Below, in pieces: positions 21,217 to 33,349 of a stretch of DNA of 64,000 nucleotides. The notes below the pieces were generated by a model. That model was not told the origin of the DNA. It made no database searches and saw nothing but the letters and a program-made list of their open reading frames with translations. The translations under genes and the position numbers were made by a program. The number at the start of each line of letters is the position of its first letter. Position 1 is the first letter of the stretch. The stretch is from the NCBI GenBank assembly GCA_016617855.1, contig JAECUM010003187.1:1-64000 (forward strand), given 5' to 3'. Source of the DNA: Megalonaias nervosa (lineage: Eukaryota > Mollusca > Bivalvia > Unionida > Unionidae).

Positions 21217-23390
21217 CACAGGCTTTATGTAGAGCAGTAGTTTAAATACAAATTTATAGCAGACATTTTCTGTTATCATCACATGAGGATTGTAAGCAAA
21301 TTACTACATAATGTGTGGCTGAAAAGTGTGAAAAACCCCTCAGGAACAAGACATTTTGGAAATTAGAAATGATGATAGATTTGCAGTTTTGTTCTGTACA
21401 CAATATATAAACAGTAAACGCAAGAATGAGAAATTCCATAAATTCCTGATTTCATTTTAGAGATTGAAGGAGGAATTGAAATGTCCCGTTTCAGAGAGGA
21501 TGATGATGAAATAAAGCTGGCAGAAGAAGAAAATGTTCACATCCATTTAGTGTACCTAGTCAAGGAACTGTCATGTTTAAGATTTGGTAGATATTACTGC
21601 CATTGTGTCTCATCTTGACTTTTGATTAATGTCCAAATGTCACATGCAATTTCCTTTTTTTTCATGTGTGTAAATTTAATGAATTCACTATCATGTCCAT
21701 ACAAAATGACTTATGCATACAGGGATGGGATGGGTGGGCTGGGATATTCTTTTTCTCAGCATGCAGTAGATGATCCTGCAGTTGTCATGGTAAAAACAAT
21801 GTTGGGATTTTTTGCTTAAGCAAGAACAAAACCTCTGACAGATATGTTGACTGTTTTCTTCTTTTTACGGATTTAACTTAATCTGAGAATGTATTGTCTT
21901 AATCCACAAAAGTATGTTGTCATATAAAGGTCCCCACAATCTCTGAAAAGTTGGACAGGGAGCACTCTATCACTGAAAGCAGGACAGAGAGGTCTCCACA
22001 TTCACTGAAAATCTGGACAGAGGTCCTTACAGTCACCTGGGTATTCCTTGTTTTAGAAGCAAAGGCCTTTGAAAACCTGAAAACCACATCAGAGACTCCT
22101 TGGATGCTGCTGAATGCACATGGTGTTGTAATATGGTAGCTACTGAGTAACAACATTCCTAAAAGAATAACATTTGCTAGAGTTATTAAAATGGCTCTGA
22201 TATCATGTGCTGAATTAAATACGAGTCTGGCTTGTGCAGGAATTGCAGTATTTTCTTAGGACTTTAGCACTGAGAGTCTTATCAAGAGTCCTTATTTTAT
22301 CAGATATATTGAAAACTCACTGGAAATATGGGAGAACCAAGCAGATTTTTGTACAGTTGTGAGTCTGGAGCTTGCTTGAAAGGGTTAAAGAAAAACATGT
22401 AGATGCCATCTGATCATTTGCATGTGAAAAGGCAAGTTATAGTTTTCAAGGAAACAAAAGAATTTTATAATGTCATCATGCAGTATTATGGGCTGAAAAC
22501 TCACCCAACTGGAAATAGCTTGCAAACATTTCTGCAGGTGTAGCGAATTTTCCAATCACTTGATCTATTAGGTGAGTACTAACTCAGGCTGACCAGTGTT
22601 GCTCTTTAATGGAAAGGATGTTCTGTCAAGAATAAAGAAGACTTTATTCATTGAAAGTCCATACCTTCTACTGAAGTTTATTTTTCCATTAGTTTTGCCC
22701 AAAGGACTTTTCCTCTCTTTTGAACACTAATAAATACTACTTAAAAGAAATATAGCAGACTGGTCTCAGTGTATAATTACTTGCAACTGGTATCATTAAA
22801 TGGGTCACATAATAAGTTTCAGAAAATAGCCTTTCAGAGGATGTAAGTTAGAGTCATTAACAGTTTTAACATTTATAATTCTATAGTTAGCCAAGTGAAT
22901 AAGAGTTTTGGGGTGAGGTAAGTAAAGCCCTTTAGCATTTCCTGACTGGGTTAGTGGATTTTTTGATTTTAGTAATTTTTTTTGCCTCTAAATGTTGTTT
23001 ACTGAGTCATAGAACCCGTTGTTTATAAACTTGTCTGGTTCAACATTTTAGGACCTGTTGATTTGCATTTTGGTCATCTATGAAGATAATTTTTTTTATT
23101 TTTGTTTGGAAGACCATTGTTAGAGAGCCTGGATGATGCAGCTGACATTGTATTGACAAACTGAGAATGTTTTTAGCATTACAGTATACAGTCTTTCAAA
23201 TGCAAAATATCTACTTGTTCACCATTTTTCTTTTACTGATACAGCTTTTGGAAAAATGTAATCATTAGTCAGTGGATCAATGGTCTTGAACATCATGATT
23301 TCACCATGTTAATGTTTGTAGCTCACTTGATTATAAGGACAAGAGAGTGTATGATATGGCCCTGTGTCGGTTGAGTGTTGTGTATTGTTT
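21217..23390 (+). other. FBXO45 3' flank (probable 3' UTR) and unassigned sequence
   Basis: A candidate AATAAA lies at 21510-21515. A 57-codon open stretch at 21445-21618, with a pyrimidine-rich ATTTCATTTTAG just before it and MSRFREDDDEIKLAEEENVH inside, looks exon-like but matches nothing I know. A ~38-bp phrase (CTGAAA..TGGACAGAGGTCC..AC) is repeated three times at 21930-22030. The remainder is AT-rich with no gene. Confidence 0.35.
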
Positions 23391-23394
23391 GTTG

Positions 23395-24070
23395 TCCATC
23401 ATTCATCTGTCACAGTTGCATATACTCAGGAGTACATATTTCTGATCCAGTTTCGATTAGACTTGGAATATGGGTTTATATCATCAGAATCTCAATTGAG
23501 TTTGATAATATGTGAGATTCATGCATATTAATGAGGTGATAATGTACCTGGTTGGCTGTCATTGCATTCGCTCTGGAAGAAGTCATATTTCTGATTTATT
23601 TTGATATAGCTTGGAAAATATGCTCTATGATTTTGATATTGGACAAGTTTGATAATGAGTGAGATCTGCAAATAATGAGATAATGGAATGGCTGAGCTCA
23701 TTATCACTTTGTAAGTTATATTTCCTATCTGTTTTTTTATAAAACTTGAAATGTTTGCTATGTCATCAAAATCTTATACAAGTTCAATGATGAGCAAGAT
23801 GCACACCTATTAATAAGCAGATGTTGCATCTGATTGGCTGAGCTTATTTCCAATCTGGAAGCCATAATTCTGATTAGATTTTTATCAAAATTGGAATATC
23901 AGCTTATATCCTCAAGATCTTGGACAATTTCAAAAAGTAAGTGGCATCAACAGATATTAAAGAAGTGATCTGAATGGCTGAGCTTGTTACCATTCTTGTA
24001 TGATCAAGTTCTTGCATGTGTTGATAAAGTGCGGGGTCCATGGATATTAATGAGGTGATCTTGCATGCGA
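23395..24070. repeat. Degenerate tandem array, ~130-150-bp units (part 1)
   Basis: Successive segments repeat the phrases ATTTCTGATC..GTTT-GATTAGACTTGGAATAT, TGATAATGAG-GAGAT, CATATTAATGAGGTGAT and GATTGGCTGAGCT. At least five units are visible, strongly diverged. The same phrases return at 25140-26000. Confidence 0.7.
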
Positions 24071-24251
24071 TTGCAGGGGTCAAAATGAATGTTAATCCAC
24101 TTTCTAACTGTTAGTGATTTTGCAGATGTTTCACTAAAACCAGTCACTAATACATTGGAGTAGTGACAAATTACCACCAGTCACGGTCTTAACAGTTAAA
24201 ACTGGTCATGAGTTGTTGTTTCCTTGTTGGTTAATTGATCTGTTTATAGTA

Positions 24252-24454
24252 TTAATTAAGTACCTACCATTGTGTTTATTGAGTACCTACCATTGTATTA
24301 GTTGTGTACCTACCATTGTATTAACTGAGTACCTACCATTGTGTTAATTGAGTACCTACCATTGTATTAATCGAGTACCTACCATTGTGTTAATTGAGTA
24401 CCTAACATTGTATTAATCGAGTACCTACCATTGTTTTAACTGAGTACCTACCAA
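24252..24454. repeat. 23-bp minisatellite
   Basis: About nine copies of GAGTACCTACCATTGTATTAATT with a few substitutions, in a strict 23-bp period. Confidence 0.95.
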
Positions 24455-25139
24455 CATCCTGCATTTGATGAGGTACAATAAATGCTTGTGGCACAAATGG
24501 ACAGGTGTTAAACACGCATCCATTTGCTAACTAAATTAGTGTGATTATTGTGTCTTTGCACACATGGAACAAGCCTGATGTATGGCACCAGTTACTAATT
24601 TTATAACTGATGATAACAAAAGATGCAGGGTCTCAGGCTAGTATGTACTAATCAGAAAATGTTGCATTTATGGACTCGGTATATAATCCAGAATTGGACC
24701 AAGCAATGTATTTTAATATTTATGTTTTAGATAAACATTCAATGTGTTATGTTGTGACAGGTGTAAACTTTGAAGTATTCGCAAAGTGCCCAAATGCCTC
24801 TGAAGTGTCAAAAATTATATGATGACAAGGGAGATTATAATCACAAATTTGATCAAGAGAAGAGACTTAGAAAATACCAGAAATGCTGGAAAAATGAACA
24901 CAAATGACTGAAATATGACTCAAGAGAGGTTTTGAAGTTGTGAACTTTCTGAACTGAATATTTGGAGAAATACAAAAGTATGAATGGTACATCATTCATA
25001 AGCCTTGTTGGTGAAATACAGTTATTGTTTTGAGTTGATGCTAATGGATCATAAAAGAAGAATTAGAAATTGAACTGGCTTTTGTTTGATTTTATCAGGA
25101 TCAGTGAAATTTAGGCAGAAAAATTGGTGAACCTGTGAT

Positions 25140-26000
25140 TTAATGAGCTCCAGATTTGGTCAACTTGTTACCGCTCTTGAGATTATATTCATGACCCAGT
25201 TTTGATTAGATTTGGTCAGCAGCCTTAAATCATTATGATCCTGGACTGTTGTAAGAGTACATTTTTTTATGAGCAAGATTAAATGTGTATTAATTAGGTG
25301 ATTTTGTGTCTGATTGGTTGAGTCTGTCAGTACATGGCACCGTTTTTTCTGAGAAATAATGGCTTATATAATCAAGATATATTTTTTTTTACAAGCAAAT
25401 TTACACATGTTAGTGAGGTGATCTTGCATATGATTGGCTGAGCTTCTTACCACTTGATAGAATCTATCTGACCCCAATTTTAATCATATTAGCAAATTGA
25501 CGATTTTTTTAAATTACAAATGAAGCCGTTGCATATTCATAAGGTGATCTTGCATCTGATGTGCATATATATGAACCACTTAGGAGAATGTATTTTTTTT
25601 ATATATATAGGACTTTGATCAGACTTCGTGAATAAGGCCTGTGTCAGCATTTTCTTGGTCGAGTATGCTTATGAATGAAATTCATGCATAATAATGATGT
25701 GACCTTGCATCTGATGGACAAAGCTTGTGAACCATAATTGTATATATGATTGGCTGAACATGTTACCACTCAGTAGAATTCCAGTCAGATTTTGCTCCTC
25801 AGGAAGTTTGTATTATGTGTCATGGACAGATTGTGAATTAAGTGAGGTATGTGCATATTAATGAGACACATTTCATCTGATTGGCTCTGCTTGTTTTCAT
25901 AAGATCTAGAGACTGTATTTCTGATCCAATTTATTTAAAACTTGGTAAATGGATTTATTACCATTAAGAGTATAGATGACTTAAATTATGAGCAAGGGAT
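25140..26000. repeat. Degenerate tandem array (part 2)
   Basis: Same unit type as 23395-24070: GATTGGCTGAGC, TGTTACCACT, CATATTAATGAGG and GATCTTGCATCTGATTGG recur with a period of about 120-150 bp. About 1.1 kb of other sequence, including the 23-bp minisatellite, separates the two parts. Confidence 0.65.
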
Positions 26001-26124
26001 TATATATTAATCTTTATCAGTAGAACAAATTTTTATCAGGATATGTCAAATCAGCATGATTTAAAGTTTGAGAGATAGCTGGTGTTTGTTCTTACAATAC
26101 TATATAAGTCTGCTTAGTGAATCG

Positions 26125-26240
26125 GAGGGTAGGATTCAAACCCACATCCTTTTGGTTGGGAGTCCAGCATGCTAACCACCGTGCCACTACAACTCAGTTT
26201 GAAGTCACCTCAAACCACATGGCTCACATGGCAGCAACAA
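26125..26240 (-). mobile_element. tRNA-derived SINE head
   Basis: On the - strand the segment reads as a tRNA-like head, with GGCACGGTGGTTAGCATGC (A box) and GTGGGTTTGAATCCTACC (B box). Confidence 0.6.
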
Positions 26241-26984
26241 CTAATCCCAACTTCTATAGCAAGACAGGGTCCAACAGATCTTTGCCTGGTTGATCTGGAC
26301 TACCATATATTAAACTCAGGTAGCCCAATGGATATCAGCATAATATAATGACTTGTTAAATACATCTCAATAAAATTATTTAACAGAAGAGAATACACAT
26401 ACTGTTGATTTGTAGCTAGAAAGAAGGGAGTCTCAAAGCTGGAAGTTACCTATTAACATCTCGTAGCACCAGAGATGGAGCTGGGCTAGCTGGTAGCTGG
26501 GCTACCAGGTTCCTCTCAAATTGCCATCTGATTATTTAATTTGTCCAACTTGTAGGGTGTCTTTGAGCAAGATATTTTAACATGAGAACAATGTTCATGC
26601 GGTTCTTCATGCAGTTATGGGAAGAACATTGCCTGATAACATTACTGAGCTGAGAGCTCACACCACATATGAGATGACCGTGGACGAGAACTAAAATGAC
26701 ATACCATGCCAAGTGATATGCCATGTTCTCTTGTCCCTTTAGTTCTGAGGGCAAGTTTGAGCAGTCACATCCATGAACATAATGAGTGCAATATTCCCTT
26801 GATGAAACTCGTCCGTTTTATGTTGAGCTTGTACGTGGATGCTGGAACCCATTAACCTTTTGGAGTTGAGCATGCATGATTGAATGCCTTGCTCAACTGC
26901 ACGGCATGCAACAGCAGCGATGAGGGCATTTTTTTTTGGTGCATTTTTATGGCACAGCTACATTTTGAAGGTTATATGCCATAT

Positions 26985-27125
26985 TATACCTAATTACATT
27001 AATTAGTAATGTGCCTTACTCATAGGCACACCATGGTAGCCAGTCCAGGCTGATCTTATGGTGGGAATTGAATTTGCACTCAGCTGGTAACAAATCAGAT
27101 GTTTTAACTACTAAACATAGCAGCT
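26985..27125 (-). mobile_element. tRNA-derived SINE, family D, copy 1
   Basis: On the - strand a degenerate tRNA-like head is followed by CAGCCTGGACTGGCTACCATG and GTGTGCCTATGAGTAAGGCAC. The body matches the copy at 29385-29520. Confidence 0.55.
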
Positions 27126-28030
27126 CCCAGTTTCAGAGGATAGTGAATAAGTTGGCCAGCTGCCCATCATTTGCACAGTGTGAGAAAAAAATTATTGATC
27201 TGGCAAAAATGGAGCTTTTGGCAAATTGTTTTTGTGAAAAGCAGCATAGGTATGTAGGGGATTTAATGTCATATCAGTGCAATCCTGGCTGTATAGTGCT
27301 GAACAACATCCCTTCAAAAGGCATACAAAACAAAGATAAAGGCAAAAATATCAAATTCCTGAAATATAGGGTCAAATTCTTGATATAAATCACTTTTTTT
27401 TTTTTTTGTAAATATCTAAAAGCTTCTTGTTTGGAACACTATCAAGGGATGAATCCCAAGGTAGTAAGGTTGTCTTCACTAGTTGCCTCTTACAATGTTC
27501 AGTTCAAGATGGATTCAGCCAGTTATATACACGAGGCAGTTTTCACACAGCAGTAAAATGGGACACAATGCATCACTGTTAAGTTTCCTATACAGATGCA
27601 GAGCTGTCTGTGGGACTTTGGAAAGGAAATCCCAAGGCCAGATGTCTCTATAAAATGGCAGCCCATTATGTAGCAAATTGTTCACTCAATTTTGAAAACC
27701 ATAACTTACACCGGAGGGCTTGGAAGCAGATTCTCAATACAGAGAGCTCTACAGAAAAGTACACTGCGAAGTGTAACACTTATGTTTTTTAACCCCATTC
27801 ATATATTTAACATAGAAAGAAAATTATATCATCGCATTTTATCCCGTACTAAACACAACATTGATGTGGAAATGTACTATAAGCAGTGTACCAGCTTATA
27901 ATACTGTGAATCAGTTAATGAAGTACACTCAGAAGTTGCCACAATATATTTTGTGAACAGGTGCCCTTATTATAGAGATCAGATGTGCAGGTGAAGAGGA
28001 TCATAAAAAATTGTCTTTTTTAGGAGGTTC

Positions 28031-28104
28031 ATTTATATGACAGTCTCCACTAAGAAAGGTTTCCTTTGTGTTAGTCTACTAAGAAAGGTTTCCTTTGTGT
28101 TAAT
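28031..28104 (+). repeat. Short tandem duplication
   Basis: ACTAAGAAAGGTTTCCTTTG plus TGTTA occurs twice with a period of about 30 bp. Confidence 0.8.
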
Positions 28105-28227
28105 TTCAAGTTACTGTATTTAATGATTGCTGTACAGACAAATACCAAGTATTTACCACTGGCAAATTGTCTTATATCCAGTCTTCGATTGTGTTGTATA
28201 ACAATAATAATCAGTTACAAGCCAACC

Positions 28228-28550
28228 GCTCTGGTGGCTTCGTGGTTAGAGCATCCACCTCATATGTGGGAGGTCCTGGGTTCGAACCCTGGCCAAATCA
28301 TACCAAAGACTTATAAAAATGGCACTAGCAGCTGCCTCACTAGGCACTCAGCATTAAGAGGTTTAAGTGTTAGGACTGGTCAGCCTGGTGTCATGATAAT
28401 TGACTGATGGGACATCATGCCACATGTCTGCGCCATGATGCCCCAGTGCTAGACATCACTATAAACTGCCACACTGAGGACATCATAGCGATGTGACTGA
28501 AGAATTGTTAAAGCTACATTAAAAATCTGAATCACACACATACACACAAA
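28228..28550 (+). mobile_element. tRNA-derived SINE, family A, copy 2
   Basis: The head GCTTCGTGGTTAGAGCATCC and the B box GGGTTCGAACCCTGG are close to a real tRNA. The body matches 7186-7500. This copy is better preserved, with an additional ~25 bp around CATGCCACATGTCTGCGCC. It ends in an ACACACATACACAC-type tail. Confidence 0.85.
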
Positions 28551-29384
28551 TATACAAGCCAGTGAATTGAAAGAAACCATTTTGAAGGTTACAACCTTGA
28601 ATTTAAGAAATTATGTGCTAGTTATTTAATACACAATTATCACTGTACAACTTAATAGAAACATTGATTAACTGATTGTTATTCTTTCTCCTCATTTATA
28701 ATCCAGAGAAATGAAAAACAATTTGTCTTGTGGTCAGACATAGTTATCATTATGGTGGCAATAGCGGTGTTGACATGCTTGACAGTGTTGAAGTTTTGTG
28801 TTAAAGTTTTTGAAAGTCAGTAAAGTAGGGAAACATCATCACACATACAAAGGTGGAACACTGTGCTACATGGAACATTTATTTTTAAAATAACATAATG
28901 ATCAGGTACCTCAAGTGAAATGTTTTAAGGCTTATTCCCAAAATTGACACGTGTGTTAGAATATGCTGTGTATTAAACTTAATGAGATTCATGATGGGTC
29001 AACAGACACCAGAGAGAGAACAGGGTACAACATGGGACTTGACTCCCGATTATCCAATGATTCTCATGTGCCCGATTTATTTTTGACAGTTGAGTTTGTA
29101 CTATGTCAGAGTCTGAGAGAAATTAGGGCATTGCTGTGCTGAAAAAACCATTTAAGTGTACAGTATATTAATATCGTTATCACCATAACAAGTTGAGAGT
29201 TTGTGCCAGTAGTAAAGTTACTTTAGTGAGACAACCATGTCCCAACAAATTAAGTTCCTGATGTAAAACAAAAGCAATATACTTACAGAAGATATTGGAT
29301 GCAGGTGAACATTTAGGATAAGACTTAAATGCTACTTATAGCTTCCAATTATTGATTTGTATTTAACAACATTTCAGCACAAGA

Positions 29385-29520
29385 TGGACTACTATTATGT
29401 ATTTTGCCCAGAGACACAGCATGGCAGCCAACCTAGGCTGGTCTGGGCAGAATTTGAACCCACAACTAAATCAGGAGTCCAGCGTGTTATCCATTGAGCC
29501 AATGCAGCTCATCACAAGGA
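29385..29520 (-). mobile_element. tRNA-derived SINE, family D, copy 2
   Basis: On the - strand the head reads GAGCTGCATTGGCTCAATGG then GTGGGTTCAAATTCTGCCC (B box), followed by CCAGCCTAGGTTGGCTGCC and GTGTCTCTGGGCAAAATAC. Confidence 0.7.
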
Positions 29521-30479
29521 AGGCCAGTTATTATCCCACAACATATTTTCAAATTTAGACCATGTGATAGTGCATAATGCATACACAGAGTAACACTCAT
29601 TTTTCGTATACTTGCGTGTTCCCTAATCTTTGGTATTTACTCAAGTGCAATCTTATGGTTATTTATATTGAAAGTTCTGTTATTAGGGATTGTTTATCTT
29701 AATAATAACAGAGACTCATCAATGTTTACTCTTCTGTAAATTATATCCAAAGAATGAACTAGCAAAATTGTTCACAAATATATACTTTCCTTTTACTATC
29801 ATTTAAATATAAGGCCCCCTACATCTCACATCCAAAGCTGAATCTTGTCCCACTTGATTGAATGAAATTGTCAAGTTGAGATGGTTTCCAGTGATGAAAC
29901 ACAAGTGGTATGACTATCTTTGCTGACATATTTGCTCATTGACAAAATATGGTAGACAATATGGTCATTCAGATGGAACCTTTATATTGTCCAGATATTG
30001 TTGTAAATCATTGACGACTCTTTCAATTCATATAATTAATGATGTGCCAAAATGAATCAATAAAATTACACATTAACACACAACAAGCTGTAATGAATAA
30101 ATAGGCAGTTGAATCTAATTCTTATTGAAGATAAAAGATTGGTTAAAGAAGGAGTGAAAGAAAATGGTAGAGCGATATCCAGAAAGCATTATAGCTGCAT
30201 TTAGACAGCATAGAATCCATCTCTTTAACAGCATGTACATGTATGTGCACCGTCAACCATATATAAAGCTGAAGAAGATGAAATTCTGCAAAGAAAACTT
30301 TTCTATAATTGAACAGAAATATGGTTTATAGCTGATGCCCATGACAAACAAATGCAATATCGTTGTCTAAGAGAACAGAAGTCTAGAGGAGTCTAAGGTT
30401 GTTAATCTAGATGATCATGTTAAATTATTAGCATCTTTTCTTTGCAGTGGGAAGTGTGATGTCTGATCCCACTGATATT

Positions 30480-30722
30480 GTTTTTGTTTGGTTTTGTGGG
30501 TTTACTGCCATTTTTCAGCACTTGATATTAGGCTATACATGGTGGCCAGTATATTTGGTGGAGGAAGAACCCAAGATCAACCACCAACCCACAGGTAGCT
30601 ACTGGCAAGCTTTCTCACATACCCACATTTGTTGAGTTGAGACTTGAACTCAAACAGACAGAGAGGGGATGTGTGAGTGATCTGCAACAATGAATACCTA
30701 CGACCACTCTTCCACCCAGGAC
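30480..30722 (-). mobile_element. tRNA-derived SINE, family C (- strand)
   Basis: Reverse complement of the SINE nested in the retrotransposon, here with its full head: GGTGGAAGAGTGGTCGTAGG (A-box region of tRNA-Leu/Ser type) and GAGTTCAAGTCTCAAC (B box). The body has GTGAGAAAGCTTGCCAGTAG and GCCACCATGTATAGCC. Confidence 0.85.
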
Positions 30723-30863
30723 ACCCTGATCCAACTTAATTTGCTTTTGTATACTGTTTAGAAATTCTAGTATTGAGGACAAATGCTCTTTTCAGGTACC
30801 CACATTACTTATCTGAAAGATATATTATTTTCAGGTACCCACATTACCTATCTAAAAGAATAA

Positions 30864-31050
30864 GGGCTGTTCCATTAAAACATACATGAGACCCATGGAA
30901 GTCACTTTTAAAGTGGGGTACTCATTCATAGATGCAGTTGAGAATTTTCGTATCATTGTAATAAGAACTCTGTGAAATAAAAGTCCCCAGGCATATATTT
31001 TAAAAAAACTGCCTTCCCTGGGTACCATGTATGTTTAAATGTAACAGCCC
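30864..31050. mobile_element. 187-bp MITE, PIF/Harbinger-like, copy 1
   Basis: Terminal inverted repeats GGGCTGTTCCATTAAAACAT and the complementary ATGTTTAAATGTAACAGCCC are flanked by exact TAA duplications (30861-30863, 31051-31053). A second copy lies at 43070-43252. A 3-bp TWA-type target is characteristic of the PIF/Harbinger superfamily. It is non-coding. Confidence 0.85.
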
Positions 31051-31059
31051 TAACTGGGT

Positions 31060-33240
31060 ATGAAACTTGATATACTCTTTGTAAGTGTGTAAAGACTTTT
31101 GAAATTCTTGATTACAGGCTTTCTGTTTGGTCCCCTGGATATTGATTTTTTCATTTGCTGTGAGAATATGAGAATATCATACTAGGTAGAAGTAGACACT
31201 GTTTCACTAGACATTGCTTATTGCAAAAATTAGCAATATTTATAACATTTTCTGAATACATGGTTGGAGATATGTGATAAATAAACAAGCCAGGCAGTTT
31301 TCTTTAGCAGGTAATTAATGTCTTGTAGTTAGGATTCATTTTATGTTCAACACATGGGAAATTACAGTATACTTGGCTACCTGGTTGCTTTCATTGACAT
31401 GTGATATATATCCTTCTATACTGATGAGTTTGCAGATGTGCACAATACAAAGGACAAAATGTATTATATATTTTTCACCAAGACCAGGGTAAAATTATAT
31501 AATATTAAGATAATCAGCCTTATTGCTAAGAATTACGTTAGCGGCATATTAATGATGCCAGGATTGACATTTTGCTGTAGATTCCATGTTCTGCATCTCA
31601 TGATCTGTACTTTTTGCATGCCAGCATTGCCAGCAGAAGGGCAAATATTTTAAAAAATAGAAAGGCTTATATTATACCTGCCCAACTCCAACACTCATAA
31701 CTGCACAGAGCAGATCTGGTTCTTCACAGTTTGTTAGTAGTAATCAGTAGAGCCTGATATGCCAGTGCATTATTTAAGGACAGATTAGGTTCTACGTTGC
31801 TTGCAGTTGGACTACACTTACAAACAAGTATATATGGTAAAATGCTTCATATTTTGAGTATTGTTGAATGCAAGTACTATTAGCAATCCATATCCAGTAT
31901 GAAGTACTGTCAGATTTCTTCTGCTGGTTACCTTTTCAAAGCAATTACCAGTACTTGTTTTACATAGCTGCAACTACGGTAGCAACTGGGCTCCTTCCTA
32001 GAGATGGTTGCTCACACAGATTTATTTTACTGTATTTTGTTTGTTTTGTAAACTTCATTCATTTCAAGTAATTTGCACATGAAGCTCATCCAACATGTAT
32101 ACAGAACAGTTCTCAATAGCGCCAGCTGGTGTAATGTGATTATTCATGGTGAAGGAAATTAGAGAACTTGGAGAAAACCAATGACTTTAACCATCTACTC
32201 ACATTTGTGTAAAATATGCGCCCAGCTATAAGAGGCATGGTCTCATATACTATCTCACAATATACCAGCTGATTAGGTTCAGTATTGTTCATTGTACTTG
32301 TAATTATCATGTGAATAGGCTAGACTATGATCAACAGGCAGATTAAATAATGGCAGATCTGGATCAACACTATGGTATATACAGTGGTCCCTCATTATAA
32401 CACTGTTCTTTGGAGCCCACTTAGATTAAAATTGGGATCTCCCATGACATGGCAATGGGCATCTTTTTCTAGAGGTTCATGACTAGTGAACTCAAACGTG
32501 AACTCGCTATCCTGTTATTCTTAGTATCCTATCAGATATAGCTTTGCATTTTGTGCTGGGTAGAGTTATTATTGGTAATGATATGTTCTGAATTTCATTT
32601 AAACTTGAATCAGTATGAAAGCTTTAATTTGACTGGTAGATAGAAAGTTCAGCAAAATGTAACCTTGCATCTGTGCCAGTTGAATCTACTTTTTGATATG
32701 TAGATCACGATTTTAATCCGAATGTGGGGTAGCTGTAAAAAGTGTACTGTGATATAAGTAAGCAAGGTTGCCTTTTACTGGGGTCCTTTATAAGGAGAAA
32801 TGAAGTTCATCTATTATGTTGGGATTGATACCTGTGTCAGGAATTATGTTAAACTGTGTTTCTGTTTGATGTTGGTAATTATGGGAAATCACCAGCAGGA
32901 TGCATTAACCCTTGTTAAAACATGGTAATAATTATGTAGTAATAACGAATTTGCAGTATTCATCTCATGGAACAGAAAATTTAGTTGAGCTGCATGATTT
33001 GTTTTCATTTCTAAGGGGAACTGAGAATTGTAATGCGTCTAGAACAAATACTTTATAGTCTATGAAATATGTATCGTTTTTATTGCAAGTGCGTGTCTGG
33101 TGTGAAAGGCGTTTCATTTTATGACTGATCTACTGTTTGTTGTTACATGCATGTGTAAATCAAAGAACTCTGAATAAAAAGGAATGTAATACTACTTTTT
33201 GCCTTTTTTTTATAGCTCTACTAGTAATAGAATAGATGAG
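31060..33240. other. Unassigned intergenic sequence
   Basis: AT-rich. One unit of a dispersed repeat lies at 31695-31810 and also occurs at 8310-8420 and 54660-54780. I see no exon, RNA gene or clear mobile element otherwise. Confidence 0.3.
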
Positions 33241-33349
33241 CTCACGGGACATTTTGTTGTCCATCTTTCCATTAGCACAAGTTTTTTATCATTACTCCTA
33301 ACTCTTCAGAGGATTGTCATGAAACCTTACAAACGTGTTCAACCCATGG

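Noticed and set aside
28232..28302. Functional tRNA gene
   Set aside because: The A and B boxes are good, but the segment runs straight into the shared SINE body and lacks a paired acceptor stem and terminator at tRNA length.
28123..28407. 94-codon ORF
   Set aside because: It translates the tRNA-SINE at 28228-28550; the Ser-Asn-Pro-Gly type peptide is the usual spurious product of a B box.
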